From: Amorphophallus konjac
Lineage: Eukaryota > Streptophyta > Magnoliopsida > Alismatales > Araceae
DNA: 64,000 nucleotides
Assembly: GCA_022559845.1 (NCBI GenBank)
Contig: CM040118.1
Location: forward strand, 444,662,053-444,726,052
Direction: 5' to 3'
Below are positions 45,495-56,467 of this stretch, piece after piece (position 1 is the stretch's first letter; each line of letters opens with the position of its first letter). Made by a program: the position numbers and the translations under genes. Below the pieces are notes generated by a model. That model did not search any database and was not told the origin of the DNA. It worked only from the letters and a program-made list of their open reading frames with translations.

Positions 45495-45598
45495 TTTTGC
45501 ACAATTAGAGTTTACAGAGTGATATGTATACTAATGCATTTCCAAGGGTGATTTTTATGTAAATTCACATCTAACAATGGTTTCTATGCAAAAAACCC
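45495..45598 (-). repeat. Right terminal inverted repeat of the MULE
   Basis: Partner of 43427-43530. It ends ATGCAAAAAACCC directly before the second copy of TTTTCTTTT. Confidence 0.88.
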
Positions 45599-45848
45599 TT
45601 TTCTTTTCCCTAAGATTTATGTAGGTCATTAGTGATTTTACAAGAATGTTATATTTTGGAGTTTGAAGATTGTAATTTGCCTTTATGGCTTATGAATTAG
45701 CAATGTAAACTTCATTTTATGGAATAAAAGTATCATTTTTCCATTCATTTCTATCTTTAGAAATCAAATTGTACGTGCTCTGATTGACACGCTTGTTTAC
45801 GACTCGCTCACTCTCCCAATATTCTGCGTCTGGGCGTGACAGTCTTTG

Positions 45849-45860
45849 TGGTATCAGAGC
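45849..45860 (+). other. Primer binding site of Tekay2 (tRNA-iMet)
   Basis: TGGTATCAGAGC, seven bases after the LTR, with the same spacing as in Tekay1. Confidence 0.92.
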
Positions 45861-46080
45861 CTAGGTTACATAAAATCTTAGGTTTCACAATTATAGGTTC
45901 AGTCTTAAACTTAGGTTAGGTTTAAGATCAATACCTAGAAATCGGTTAGGAACTAAAACTTACCCGGTAAGTTTGGGTAGAACCATGGGTTAAGTTTTAA
46001 AGGAAAAGAATTAATCAAGAAATGAATACCAAAATAAAACATTAAACCTTGTAATTATGGTTGCAGGTTAATTCTCGCAA

Positions 46081-49000
46081 ATGGTGGCCGAGAGAGCTCA
46101 ATGGCGCGAGATGCAACGCACCGTTCAAGGTTTAACCCAAGCCCTCCAACAGGTTGCTCAAGGAGGAGCAAACCGAGGAGCCGGAGACTTGCATAGAAAT
46201 TTCCGAAGCATGAACCCTCCCAAGTTTGCAGGATCTACGGATCCGAATGAAGTCGAACATTGGATTAAGAAAATTGAGAGGATTTTTTGAGTCATGCAAT
46301 GTGCCGATGAGGAAAAGGTTCTACTCGCTACTTTCCAACTAGAAAGGGACGCACGTGCCTGGTGGGAATCGATCGAAGTTACTTTACCGCACGACCAAGT
46401 ATTATGGGAAGAGTTTGTGGAACACTTCAATAGTAAATATTTTTCCGATCGGGTGCAAGAGAGGAAGGCCACCAAATTTGCCGCCTTAAAACAAAGGGGA
46501 TTATCGGTTGCGGAATATGAAGCTCAATTTTCAAGGTTATCTCGGTACGCTCCACATCTCGTGGGTACCGACAAATAGAAGGCAAGGAGATTTCTCAATG
46601 GCTTAAGGCCGCAATATATTACTCAACTCGCCCCGATGGATATTCAAATTTATTCTGATGCGGTACGAAGAGCACAACTCTTACACGATGCAACGGAGTT
46701 ATCGGATCGCATCCGAGGAAGAGAAGCCAAGAGAGAGCAAGTTACGGGAGCTGGAAGTTTCAAACCTTCATTCGGGAAGAAAAGGCCCAATGACGGGCGT
46801 AACTTCATCAAGGACGGGCATAATTTCAACAAAGGTGGACGTAACTTTCAAGGGGACAAGAAGCTGAGGACATTTGACAAGCAAATAGTTCCTTTCTCTA
46901 CGTCATCAAAGGAATTATGTAAATTCTGCAAGAAGCCCGGACACAAAGCCGAGGAATGCTGGGGAAAACTCGGCGCATGTCTTCGATGCGACAGTCGGGA
47001 GCATAGGATCCCGAATTGCCCTCTTCTCAACGAGCAAGCTCCACCACCGGCAAAACTTCCTACTATTGCCAAAAAGCAAGGAAGAATCCAAGCTCTCATG
47101 GATGCGGAACCTACCGAAGATGGAGGCGTCGTGGAAGGTACTCTTTCTGTGTACTCAAGGCATGCATCTGTCTTATTTGACACCGGAGCTATGCATTCAT
47201 TTATATCCAGAAGATTTGCTGGTCTTTTACCTATGAAGCCTGTTTCATTAGATTCTACACTCACTATTACTACCCCTATTGGAACGGGAACGGAAATTAA
47301 ACATTTCTATCCTGCTAGTGAAGTTCTAATTAGCGGTTATAACTTACCCGCTGATTTAGTATGCATGGAGATGGAAGGATATGATGTTATTTTGGGTGCC
47401 GATTGGCTATCTACTCATGGAGCTAGTGTCAATTGCAAGTTGGGCACGGTAACTTTTATGGGTTACCCCAACCTCATATTTTCTGGTATCAGGCATTCTA
47501 AACACTTGTCTCTCATTTCGGCCCTCAAAGTCGAGAAATTATTAAGGAAGGGTTGTGTAGGTTTCTTAGTTTCTACCACTATGACCGAGCATACGGAACC
47601 CGTTCTAAAAAACATTCCTATCGTTCGGGATTATTCTGATGTATTTCTGGACGAGTTGCCTGGTATTCCTCTCGAAAGAGAAGTGGTTTTCTCTATTGAT
47701 TTAATTTCGGGAGCTGCACCAGTTTCTAAAGCTCCGTATCGGATGTCTACTATCGAAATGAAGGAGTTCAAGGAACAACTGTTGGAGTTATTAAAAAAGG
47801 GGTTTATCCGACCAAGTACTTCACCTTGGGGAGCCCCGGTCCTCTTTGTCAAAAATAAGGATGGTTCGATGAGATTATGTGTTGATTATCGGCAACTGAA
47901 TCAACTCACCATCAAGAACAAATATCCATTGCCGAGGATTGATGAATTATTCGACCAGATTTCTGGAGCTCGATATTTTTCAAAGATCGATCTTCGATCT
48001 GGTTATCATCAATTGAAGATCAAGGAAAGTGATATTCACAAGACTGCATTTCGGAGTCGATATGGACATTACGAGTTCACCGTTATGCCTTTTGGCTTAA
48101 CAAATGCGCCTGCCGCATTCATGCAATTAATCAACAGCGTATTCAGGCCATACCTCGATCAATTTGTGGTTGTCTTTATCGATGACATTTTGATCTACTC
48201 CAAGTCAAAGGAAGAACATGAAGAACATCTCAAGAAGGCCCTTCAATTATTAAGAGATCACAAGCTTTACGCCAAGTTAAGCAAATGTGATTTCTGGTTG
48301 GAGGAAGTTTCTTTTCTCGGTCACATAATTTCCCAGAACGGTATCACCGTCGATCCTTCAAAGGTCGAGGCCGTAAAGAACTGGGAAAGACCTACTAGTG
48401 TGACTGAAATCCGAAGCTTCTTGGGATTGGCTGGATATTATCGAAGATTTATCAAAGATTTCTCAAAGATCGCAGTATCTTTAACAAGATTGACAAGAAA
48501 GAAGAATCCTTTTATATGGTCCAAGGAATGCGAGAAAAGCTTTCAAACTTTAAAGGATTGTCTGACGACTGCTCCTATTCTCACATTACCTACGGAAGGA
48601 GGAGGATTTGAAGTATATGCTGATGCATCTGGAATTGGTCTAGGTTGCGTATTAATGCAACATGGCAGGGTCATAGCTTATTCCTCACGGTAATTGAAGA
48701 AGCATGAGGAAAATTATCCCGTGCATGACCTAGAGTTGGTAGCTGTGGTCTTTGCCTTGAAGATCTGGCGACATTATCTCGATGGTGAAGCCTTTACGGT
48801 GTATTCTGATCACATGAGTCTCAAATATTTATTCTCTCAAAAGGAGCTCAATATGAGACAAAGATGGTGGTTGGAATATTTAAAGGATTTCGATTTCTCT
48901 ATACAATACCACCCTGGAAAAGGCAATGCCGTAGCTGATGCACTTAGCCAGAAGCCAATGGCCTTATTATCAAGCCTGATGGTTAAAGAATGGCATCTAC

Positions 49001-50554
49001 TTGAACAAATGGTAAGTCTAGACCTCAATATGGAGGAGAAGGAAGGTGGAGTCTTTATTGCTAATATTCGACTCCAACCCGAGTTACTCTCGGAAATTAA
49101 GGAATGGTAAGGTGATGATCCATTGATCGTGGAAATTAAAGAGAAATTAGATCAACGACCGGATTTTCTTCTAGCTGATGATGGAAGACTATTATTCAAA
49201 GGAAGAACATGTGTACCAGACTGTTCTATCCTCAAGGGTAAAATCTTGGAGGAAGCACATCGGTCAAGGTACACTATACACCCCGGTGCTACAAAAATGT
49301 ACCAAGACCTCAAGAGAACATTCCGGTGGCCTAACATGAAAAGAGAGGTAGCCGAGTTCGTAAGCCGATGTCTGGTCTGTCAACAAGTTAAGGTCGAACA
49401 CCTCAAACCGACTGGTAAACTCAAGCCTCTCGAAATACCGGAATGAAAATGGGATAGTATCGGTATGGATTTCATTGTTGGTTTACCGAAGACCCGAAGT
49501 AGTTTTGATGCTATATGGGTAATTGTGGACCAACTAACCAAGCCGCCCACTTCTTACCTATCAAGACTAAATGGACCGTGGATGTCCTACCCACCTTATA
49601 TATCAAGGAGATTGTCAAGCTGCATGGTATTCCAAGTTCCATTATTTAGGATAGAGATCCGAGATTCACCTCTCATTTCTGGAAAGGTTTACAATCATCT
49701 ATAGGTACTAGGCTAAGATTTATCACTGCTTTTCACCCTCAGACTGATGGACAAACTGAGAGGACGAATCAAATTATTGAAGATATGTTGAGAGCCTGCA
49801 TGATAGACTTCGGTGGAAGTTGGCATGAACATTTACCGCTGACTAAGTTCGCTTAGAACAATAGCTATCAGTCGAGTATACAAATGGCACCATTCAAAGC
49901 TCTTTATGGCCGAAGCTGTGATCGCCTCTATGCTGGAGCGAGGTTGGAGAGAAGAGATTGCTTGGTCCCGATATTGTCCAAGATACAACTGACAAAATTC
50001 AGTTGATTCAAAAAAGATTGAAGGTAGCTCAATCACGGCAAAAGAGTTATGCCGACAATCGGAGGAGAGATCTTTAATTCCAAGTGGGGGAGTATGTCTT
50101 TTTAAAGATCTCGCCCACACGAGGAATTAGAAGATTCGGCATCAAGGGAAAGCTGAGTCCGAGATTTATTGGCCCTTTTGAGATTCTGGAACGAATCGGC
50201 GAGGTGGCGTACAAGCTGACTTTGCCTCCTCAACTGGCTGGTGTACACGATGTCTTCCATGTATCAATGCTAAGGAAGTACGTGTACGATCCTTCACATG
50301 TGATTCAATTTGAAGAATTGAAGCTGTAAAAGGACTTATCATATGAAGAAAGACCGATCAAGATATTAGATCGAAAACTACACCAACTGAGGAATCGGGC
50401 TATACCGATGGTGAAAGTCAAATGGAGCAAACGTGGATTCGAGGAAGCCACATGGGAGTTAGAAGAATCTATCAAGAAGAAATACTCGGATTTAATCTCA
50501 GGTTATAATTTAACCTTTCAATTCGAATTTTTGAATTTTAGTAATATAATGTGA
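46081..50554 (+). pseudogene. gag-pol: Tekay2 gag-pol pseudogene
   Basis: It aligns with Tekay1 Gag-Pol from the start codon ([20 protein letters not shown]) to the end of the chromodomain. Recognisable parts: capsid core; two zinc knuckles ([28 protein letters not shown]); protease ([12 protein letters not shown]); RT with FIDD; RNase H; integrase zinc domain; GPF module; chromodomain. In-frame stops are at 46288, 46576, 48691, 49108, 49444, near 49647 and 49854, and at 50327. One-base deletions lie near 49540 and 49920. Several stops are C-to-T or G-to-A changes (CAA to TAA, TGG to TGA), consistent with deamination of methylated cytosine. The longest open part is 685 codons (46636-48693). 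Confidence 0.95.
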
Positions 50555-50572
50555 ATTTGGAGGACCAAATTC

Positions 50573-50589
50573 TTTTAAGTGGGGGAGGA
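50573..50589 (+). other. Polypurine tract of Tekay2
   Basis: TTTTAAGTGGGGGAGGA lies immediately before the 3' LTR start TGTAGAAACCCG. Confidence 0.9.
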
Positions 50590-53353
50590 TGTAGAAACCC
50601 GATAAATAAAAATGAGAAATAAATTTTTTCAATTTTATTCTATAATTAAAATTTTTCATGAAATAATAAAGTTACATTTTTACTATATGTAATAAACTAG
50701 ATAAATGCATTTACTTGAATTTACTTAAAGTAAATTGAAAAATAAAAGTTTTAACCCTTAGATAAATCATAGAAAGCCCAATAAAAGTCCATATAATGGA
50801 CTATGATTATAATTGGCCCATTAGATAACCCATAATGGGTTGGATTAATGGATTAAAGGATTTATTATTAAAGGATAATTAGACCAAAATTCGTAACACA
50901 TGTTTAATATGGCATTTAAGGGATTAAAATAACCCCATTTCTCGAAGATTGACTAAAGAATCAACCATTACCTAACATACAACTTTAGACCAGCCGAAAT
51001 TACATTGTTTTCACACCAATTCACACCAAAAATAGGCTAAATTAAGAAGAGAAATTGAATTTTTCTTCTAAATTCGGACTTAATGGGTTAGGTAAAATTA
51101 GGTGAGGAATCTTGACAAAATTGGCCATGTTTTGGCTATAAATAGAACCCCAATCAACCCACAAACCATCCTTAGAAGCTTAAGCTATGCTAGTTTGAAG
51201 GAAGATTTGGGAGAAATCAAGGGTTTCATCTTATTTGGGGATTTTGTTATGCGGCGTGGCGCAGCGCAGCACGGCACAAATAAATAAATAAATATACTAA
51301 GATTTTCGTATCTATTCAATTCAACTCACAACTCGAGCCCACATCCTCTGCCCCTTGGGTCCTGACCCAAGGGTGAGCTCTCCAACATATAAAGTCATGA
51401 AAGTTTTCAAAACTTCCAATGTAGCACTAAAGATTAGTCATTATACAATAGAAATTATAACATTTGGAAATCCACATTAATTGTAAACATTTAGTCATCA
51501 AAAGTAAGGAAAGACAATATTAGCATGTTTTAATTCTTACAGCATGTTAAAAATTATTTTTGCATGTAAAAAAATCTATTTTTAACCATATTAATAAATT
51601 AATGCATGAAAAATATTTTTAGCATGTTAAAAATGACTTCCAACATGATAAAATTATTTTATACATACTGTGATATAAAAATTATTTTTCAGCATGTTAA
51701 ATCTATTTAAAACTATCTTTTTGTGCATCCTAAACCTAATTTCCTATTAAATAATTAGTAAATTTATGTATGAAAATTACTTTCAGAATGATAAAATTTC
51801 TTCCAGCATGATAAAATTATTGCTTGCATGTTAGAATTATTTTTGGCATGGTAAAAGTATTTTCAGTGTATTAAAATTATTTTTCAGCATGATAATTCTA
51901 TTTTCCTATCAAATAATTAGTAAATAAATATAGAAAAATAATTTTTAGCATGATAAAATTTATGTTGTTATTAGAGAATTTCTATAATCAACATGGTAAA
52001 CTTATCTTTATCATCCTATCAGTAAGTTAATGTATAAGAATTATTTTAGTATGTTAAGTATTAATTTTAGCATGTTAAATATTAATTTCCAGCATGTTAA
52101 AAATTAAATCCAGCATGAAAATTTTATTTTTATCATCTTATCAGTAAAGTAACATATGAAAATCATTTTCAACATGTTAAAATTATTTTCAACAAGTTAG
52201 AATTATTTTCGGCATAAAAATCTATTTTCATAACAAAATTCTGATTTTTATAATAATAAATCACCGTTTTGGCTAAACTAATGCATCTCTAATGTACAAA
52301 AACTTCCTAAAAATATGTCTAAATATTTGTTAACCAAATGCACATAAGATTAAACCATAGAATTAAATTAATTCTATTAAACTCTAATTACTTGAATTTT
52401 CTTCCTAGTTACCGTTCTTTCTTGAATTCTACGACTTAATGTCGTTAAACATGATGTCTTAAAATTATTATTCACTTCTCTTGCTACTTCTGAGATTTTC
52501 GCCAGATATGTACTTTTTACAAATGAGCTTATTCTTGAAATTTATTGGCCATAGTGTTAAGTGGATGTCTAACCGTACTTGGGATCTTTTGATCCAATCG
52601 ACCCAATGCCTAGCATTAATGGGGCCCGGTCTGGTCCCGGGAGGAGCGCCCGAAAGTACTTGTGCCCATGGGAGTTGATTGACCACGGTGTGACATTGCA
52701 CCGAAGTGCATGACTTGCTAGATTATTTATGATATTCCACACTTCGTTATTGTACTTGTTTACTTGTTACTTGAAATTGTTTGAAATTACATGATATATT
52801 TGACTTGCATGAAATGGCGAAATTCTTTCATGATATTCTTTACATATTCAATATTCAATACTTGAAATTATCTTGGAACCTTGTTATCATGTTATTACTT
52901 GAAATTCCGTATACAATTTCCTACTTGCTATTCATGATCTTAAATACTTCCCGATTTACTCGAAAAAAATGTCTAAAATGATAAATACTTAAATATTGCC
53001 TGATTATAGAGATATAAAATCCTACTAAGCTTTTAACTCACCCTACGTTTTAGTTAATTGTTGCAGGAAATGAAATTAAACAAGAGAATGGACAAGAGTG
53101 AAAGAGTGTTTTTCTTTTCCCTAGGATTTATGTAGGTCATTATTGATTTTACAAGAATGTTGTATTTTAGAGTTTGAAGATTGTAATTTGCCTTTATGGC
53201 TTATGAATTAGCAATGTAAACTTCATTTTTATGGAATAAAAGTATCATTTTCCCATTTATTTATATCTTTAGAAATCAAATTGTACGTGCTCTGATTGAC
53301 ACGCTTGTTTATGACTCGCTCACGCTCTCGATATTCCGCGTCGGGGCGTGACA
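50590..53353 (+). repeat. 3' LTR of Tekay2
   Basis: 2764 bp, starting TGTAGAAACCCG and ending GGGGCGTGACA. It is the only full copy of this LTR here. It carries a TATA box (51137-51144), AGCATGTTAAAAT-type repeats (about 51525-52220) and the conserved box (52622-52714). It is followed by the target duplication CCGCC. Confidence 0.93.
51137..51144 (+). promoter_or_regulatory. TATA box in the Tekay2 3' LTR
   Basis: GGCTATAAATAGAACCCC fits the plant TATA consensus. The matching part of the 5' LTR is deleted, so the element has lost its own promoter there. Confidence 0.7.
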
Positions 53354-53358
53354 CCGCC

Positions 53359-53618
53359 AACATCCTCCTTGTGATCATACGATAGACCGCTAGGAGAGAG
53401 GACAGGGCAAAGGAGATAAAGGCTAATAAATCCACAACTTAATCCACAAAATAATCCTCATTAGCCCTTATCTAGGCCCAATAAGGTGAAGTGACGAGAA
53501 ATCAATGAAGCTAAGTCCAACCAAGGAGAATGACCCATAAAATTAGGCCCAAGAATGACCAAAAATGGCCCAATAAGTGGTGAAGAACTCGGGACATCAT
53601 AAAAATAGATAAGGAGAC
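53359..53618 (-). mobile_element. LTR B, segment 2 of 3
   Basis: LTR B sequence between Tekay2 and the copia element. It contains CATACGATAGACCGCTAGG (53383-53401), the right half of another GCGGTC-type hairpin. It ends with GAGAC, the copia target duplication. Confidence 0.65.
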
Positions 53619-53986
53619 TGTTGAGTTCTGTGTGCCCCCTTGTTGTCTCTGACAATGGTTTTGATGATTCTAATATATTGTGTGTTTTATGCTTAAATGG
53701 CGTCTGCATAATAAACAAGCTAACACTATAATATCTTGTTTTGCAGGTGGTTCATAAACAATGGTCCTTCATGCACACATCCTTAATGTTGATGTTCACA
53801 TTGGTGTCTTCATGGAAACATTATGTTGGTGTTCTTAATGAACTGACAAATGCGTGATATCTTGTTGCCCATGGTTATACATGCTCTGAACTGCATTTAT
53901 AATTCATGTTTATTCATGTTTATGAACTGATTATGCCTCACATGAATGTTTGTTTTGAGTTGCTCTGAAATGCTTCATTTATTTCC

Positions 53987-54376
53987 AAAGTCTGTACACT
54001 CCTTGATATTGTACACTCTTTGATACACAATCTATACACTCTATTGCATATTGAAGGTAAAGTCTATACATCGTCCAGAGTCTTGTTGCATTGTGTGCCA
54101 AAGTCTATACATTGCCAGCACACACGTTCAAAGTCTTTACATTTGAAGTCTGTACAGCCTCTACATTGCACTAAGTCTATACATTATCTTTGGGCATCAA
54201 AGTCTATACATTGGTTCAAGCTTTCCAAGTCTGTACATTGGCCACCAAGTCTGTACATTGGCCAAGTCTATACATTGTCTTGTGCCTTCAAGCTTTCCAA
54301 GTCTATACATTCAGTTTCATGCATACATAAAGTCTATACATTCAGTTTCATGCATACACAAAGTCTATAAATTCAG
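53987..54376 (+). repeat. AAGTCTATACATT repeat array in the copia LTR
   Basis: About 14 copies of AAGTCTRTACATT separated by 5-25 variable bases. The 3' LTR copy (about 60785-61147) lacks one unit, so copy number changes between LTRs of one element. It lies well upstream of the TATA box, where enhancer repeats are often found in LTRs. Confidence 0.85.
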
Positions 54377-54963
54377 ATGCACATTCACTTAACCTTGATT
54401 CAGTCAAAAATGGTTCTGTTGCTCCTTATTCAGAATTGGACTATTTTAGTCTAATTGATATGTGTGGGGTGTGAAAATGCTAGTTGCTTCGGACTGACTA
54501 AGCAACTCATGACTGGTTTGAGCTAATCATGTGTGATGTTAGCTTACGGAGAAAATAGATTGAAAGGCTTTGCATCACTAATTTTCTACTTGCATTTCAA
54601 CATTCTCCTCTGTAGGATGAGAGAGTTATATGGAGAGAAAGTTTGATGCTAATTTCCTCATATGAATTGAATTATGTTTGACATGATGTTGAGTTCTCTG
54701 AAATGTAGGTTCATATTGATATCATTCAGTTGGAACAATGGTAAGCTTACATTTCCATTTGCATTCCTTTAAGTCAATGTTAAATCCTTGTGAACCATGG
54801 TTTAGTCATTGTTCTAGATACTCTCTAATCTTGCTATTTATATTGGTAAATCTTGCTTTGCATTAGGGCTTATAAGATGTTAAAATTCATTAGGGTGAAT
54901 GTTAGATCATTAGAACATCATTAGGAACTTTAAAATATCATTTCATGAGTGTTCATGGCAAAT

Positions 54964-55167
54964 GGGTCGACCCCCCCACTCAATGGGTCGACCCCTAAGC
55001 AAGAAAAGGCCTAAAAAGGTTGCTGTCTGAAAGTGGGTCGACCCCCCTGTCTGAAAGTGGGTCGACCCCCCTCACAAAGTGGGTCGACCCCCTGTAACAA
55101 ATCTGCCCAGACATCATTCTGTCTAGCAGATGGGTCGACCCCCCTCACCAGATGGGTCGACCCCCCC
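54964..55167 (+). repeat. GGGTCGACCC palindrome array in the copia LTR
   Basis: Seven copies of the perfect 10-bp palindrome GGGTCGACCC, each followed by extra C residues, about 170 bp upstream of the TATA box. The 3' LTR has six (61737-61915), one of them altered to TGTCGACCC. This resembles a cluster of binding sites for a dimeric protein. Confidence 0.85.
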
Positions 55168-55339
55168 ATTCTGGCAGTTCCGCGCGGAAATTTCGTGGGC
55201 CACCGTAGCCCAACCAAATGGACTCCAAATGGGATAAAATTTTACCCTAATACCCTTGGGTCATTAATGAACATATTAGGGTGGTTTTGCTAGGGCTTTA
55301 CAAGGGTATTGTGGTCTTTTGCACAACTTATCCTCATGG

Positions 55340-55348
55340 TATATATAT
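55340..55348 (+). promoter_or_regulatory. TATA box of the copia LTR
   Basis: GGTATATATATG lies about 410 bp before the hairpin array; the same sequence is at 62088-62096. If it is the promoter, the hairpin array lies in the transcribed leader. Confidence 0.6.
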
Positions 55349-55756
55349 GTTGCGAATTTGGAAGAAATAGAAGTGGAGCTCTAATCTTTCTATCTATTTT
55401 GCAGGAGAATGACGGGAAGAAGGAGAGGAGCTGGATAAGAACGCGGATATCATCTACGTCCAGGAGGAGTTTGCGATCGTGATTGAAGGAAGAAAGAAGC
55501 GGAACGTAAAGAGGAACGCATAGACATTCTTAGTGTCAACATTCGGCTACCCTCCGACTTGGGGCTTAGAGAAGATCTTCTTAAACCTCCCTTTACTCAT
55601 GGGGGTTCATTGTTTCATCTTGTTTGCATCTACTTGAGTCATCTATTCTTGATTTACAAGGGTTTCCATCCTTTAAGCTGAGCATAGATAAATATTTTGG
55701 GTGTTCATTGTATATCCTTTTATTTTATCAAACTCGGAATATCATAGTGTGTGGGC

Positions 55757-56027
55757 GGAGCTACGTCTCCGTGTGTTGGGATTTATTGTGGGGAAAGTTT
55801 CCCTATGGTTGGTTATGTGTTGTCGGAGCTGCGTCTCCATGTGGATTTAGTGTCCGGGGCGTGTTCCCCGATTTTGTGTGTGGGTGTGTGCTGCGGTGGC
55901 AGCGTGTTGGGGATTTTCCCCGTGTGTGGATGTTGCTGCAGAAGCAGCGTGTGTGTGTGTGGTTGGGGTTCGTCCCCGTGTTGCTACGAAAGTAGCGTGT
56001 AGTGAAGCCTCACCCGGTTGGGTGAGG
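55757..56027 (+). repeat. Ten consecutive short hairpins in the copia LTR
   Basis: Perfect or near-perfect stems with 1-6 base loops: 55757-55770, 55791-55803, 55825-55838, 55855-55870, 55890-55903 (GCTGC/GCAGC), 55909-55921 (GGGG/CCCC), 55935-55948 (GCTGCAGAAGCAGC), 55965-55977 (GGGGTTCGTCCCC), 55983-55996 (GCTACGAAAGTAGC) and 56008-56027 (CCTCACCC/GGGTGAGG). Linkers are mostly G/T, often GTGTGTGG. The 3' LTR copy is at 62505-62775. Open frames crossing it are a by-product. Confidence 0.9.
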
Positions 56028-56402
56028 GGTGGACGTAGGGAGCCCATCGTGGTCCCGAACCACCTAAAAATCCTTGTGTCTCGTGTGAATGTCTGTGTGC
56101 TTGTCCTTTTCTTCTATCTCCCTTCACAGGTTAATTTAATAGATTTTTACTCACTACACCACTGCACACTGCTACTTCTGTTATCCGTGTTAGGCATAAT
56201 TTTATCTATCGGTTGCATTGTTATTACGAGTGAGATCGGAAAGATCGAGAGAACCTGTTAAATCTCATGTGTGGTTAGGCCAATCTAGTAGTTTGTTTTA
56301 ATTCCATTGTGTTCAGTTAAGAGAGTTTTTAAAATCCGCCATCTAGGTCAAGGGGACAATTCAACCCCCCTTCTTGTCCGCCATCTAGTCTGGGCCAACA
56401 AT

Positions 56403-56415
56403 TGGTATCAGAGCC
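56403..56415 (+). other. Primer binding site of the copia element (tRNA-iMet)
   Basis: TGGTATCAGAGCC, two bases after the LTR end, is the standard site in plant copia elements. Confidence 0.93.
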
Positions 56416-56467
56416 TCCTCTCTGATTTTTTAGTCGACCTTGCGGTCGTAGAGAAAAGATCGTTTTC

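Larger units (their letters stand above)
43427..45598. mobile_element. Non-autonomous Mutator-like element, Pack-MULE type
   Basis: A 2172-bp element with long terminal inverted repeats starting GGGTTTTTTGCAT and a perfect 9-bp target duplication TTTTCTTTT (43418-43426, 45599-45607), the length expected of Mutator-like elements. The uninterrupted target is present in the 3' LTR near 53107-53125. It has no transposase. The interior is very GC-rich compared with the AT-rich LTR around it, as when host sequence has been captured. Confidence 0.92.
42103..45841 (+). repeat. 5' LTR of Tekay2 (internal deletion, MULE insertion)
   Basis: It keeps the first three bases TGT and then jumps to sequence matching the 3' LTR from about 51805. 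Roughly 1.2 kb, including the TATA box present in the 3' copy, is missing. Without the Mutator-like element it is about 1.56 kb against 2.76 kb for the 3' LTR. The conserved box (42928-43020) and the end GGGCGTGACA (45841) remain. Confidence 0.9.
42103..53353 (+). mobile_element. Tekay2: decayed Tekay-type chromovirus
   Basis: Flanked by the perfect target duplication CCGCC (42098-42102, 53354-53358) inside LTR B. Parts: a shortened 5' LTR holding a Mutator-like insertion, primer site, gag-pol pseudogene, polypurine tract and full 3' LTR. The LTR parts that align differ by a few percent, mainly transitions, so it is older than Tekay1. It belongs to the same clade as Tekay1 but has different LTR sequence. 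Confidence 0.95.
53619..56400 (+). repeat. 5' LTR of the copia element
   Basis: TGTTGAGTTCTG to GGGCCAACA. It contains three unusual blocks: an AAGTCTATACATT array (53987-54376), a GGGTCGACCC array (54964-55167) and a ten-hairpin array (55757-56027), with a TATA box between the last two. It differs from the 3' copy by a few percent and by deletion of single repeat units. Confidence 0.95.

Noticed and set aside
44528..45508. A 326-codon frame in the MULE as a real gene
   Set aside because: Pro/Ala/Ser-rich throughout with no domain; long open frames occur on both strands because of GC-rich composition, and the end runs into the AT-rich inverted repeat.
50590..51805. Idea that this is a later insertion in the Tekay2 3' LTR rather than a deletion in the 5' LTR
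   Set aside because: It begins right at the polypurine tract with the standard TGTAGAAACCCG start and includes a TATA box, as expected for the original LTR; no target duplication surrounds it.
53987..55167. CRISPR-like direct repeat arrays
   Set aside because: Repeats are 10-13 bp with irregular spacers, lie in a plant LTR and occur in both LTR copies.
55751..56261. Cys/Gly-rich frames in the copia LTR, repeated at 62499-63009
   Set aside because: They run across the hairpin array and appear in both LTRs only because the LTR is duplicated.
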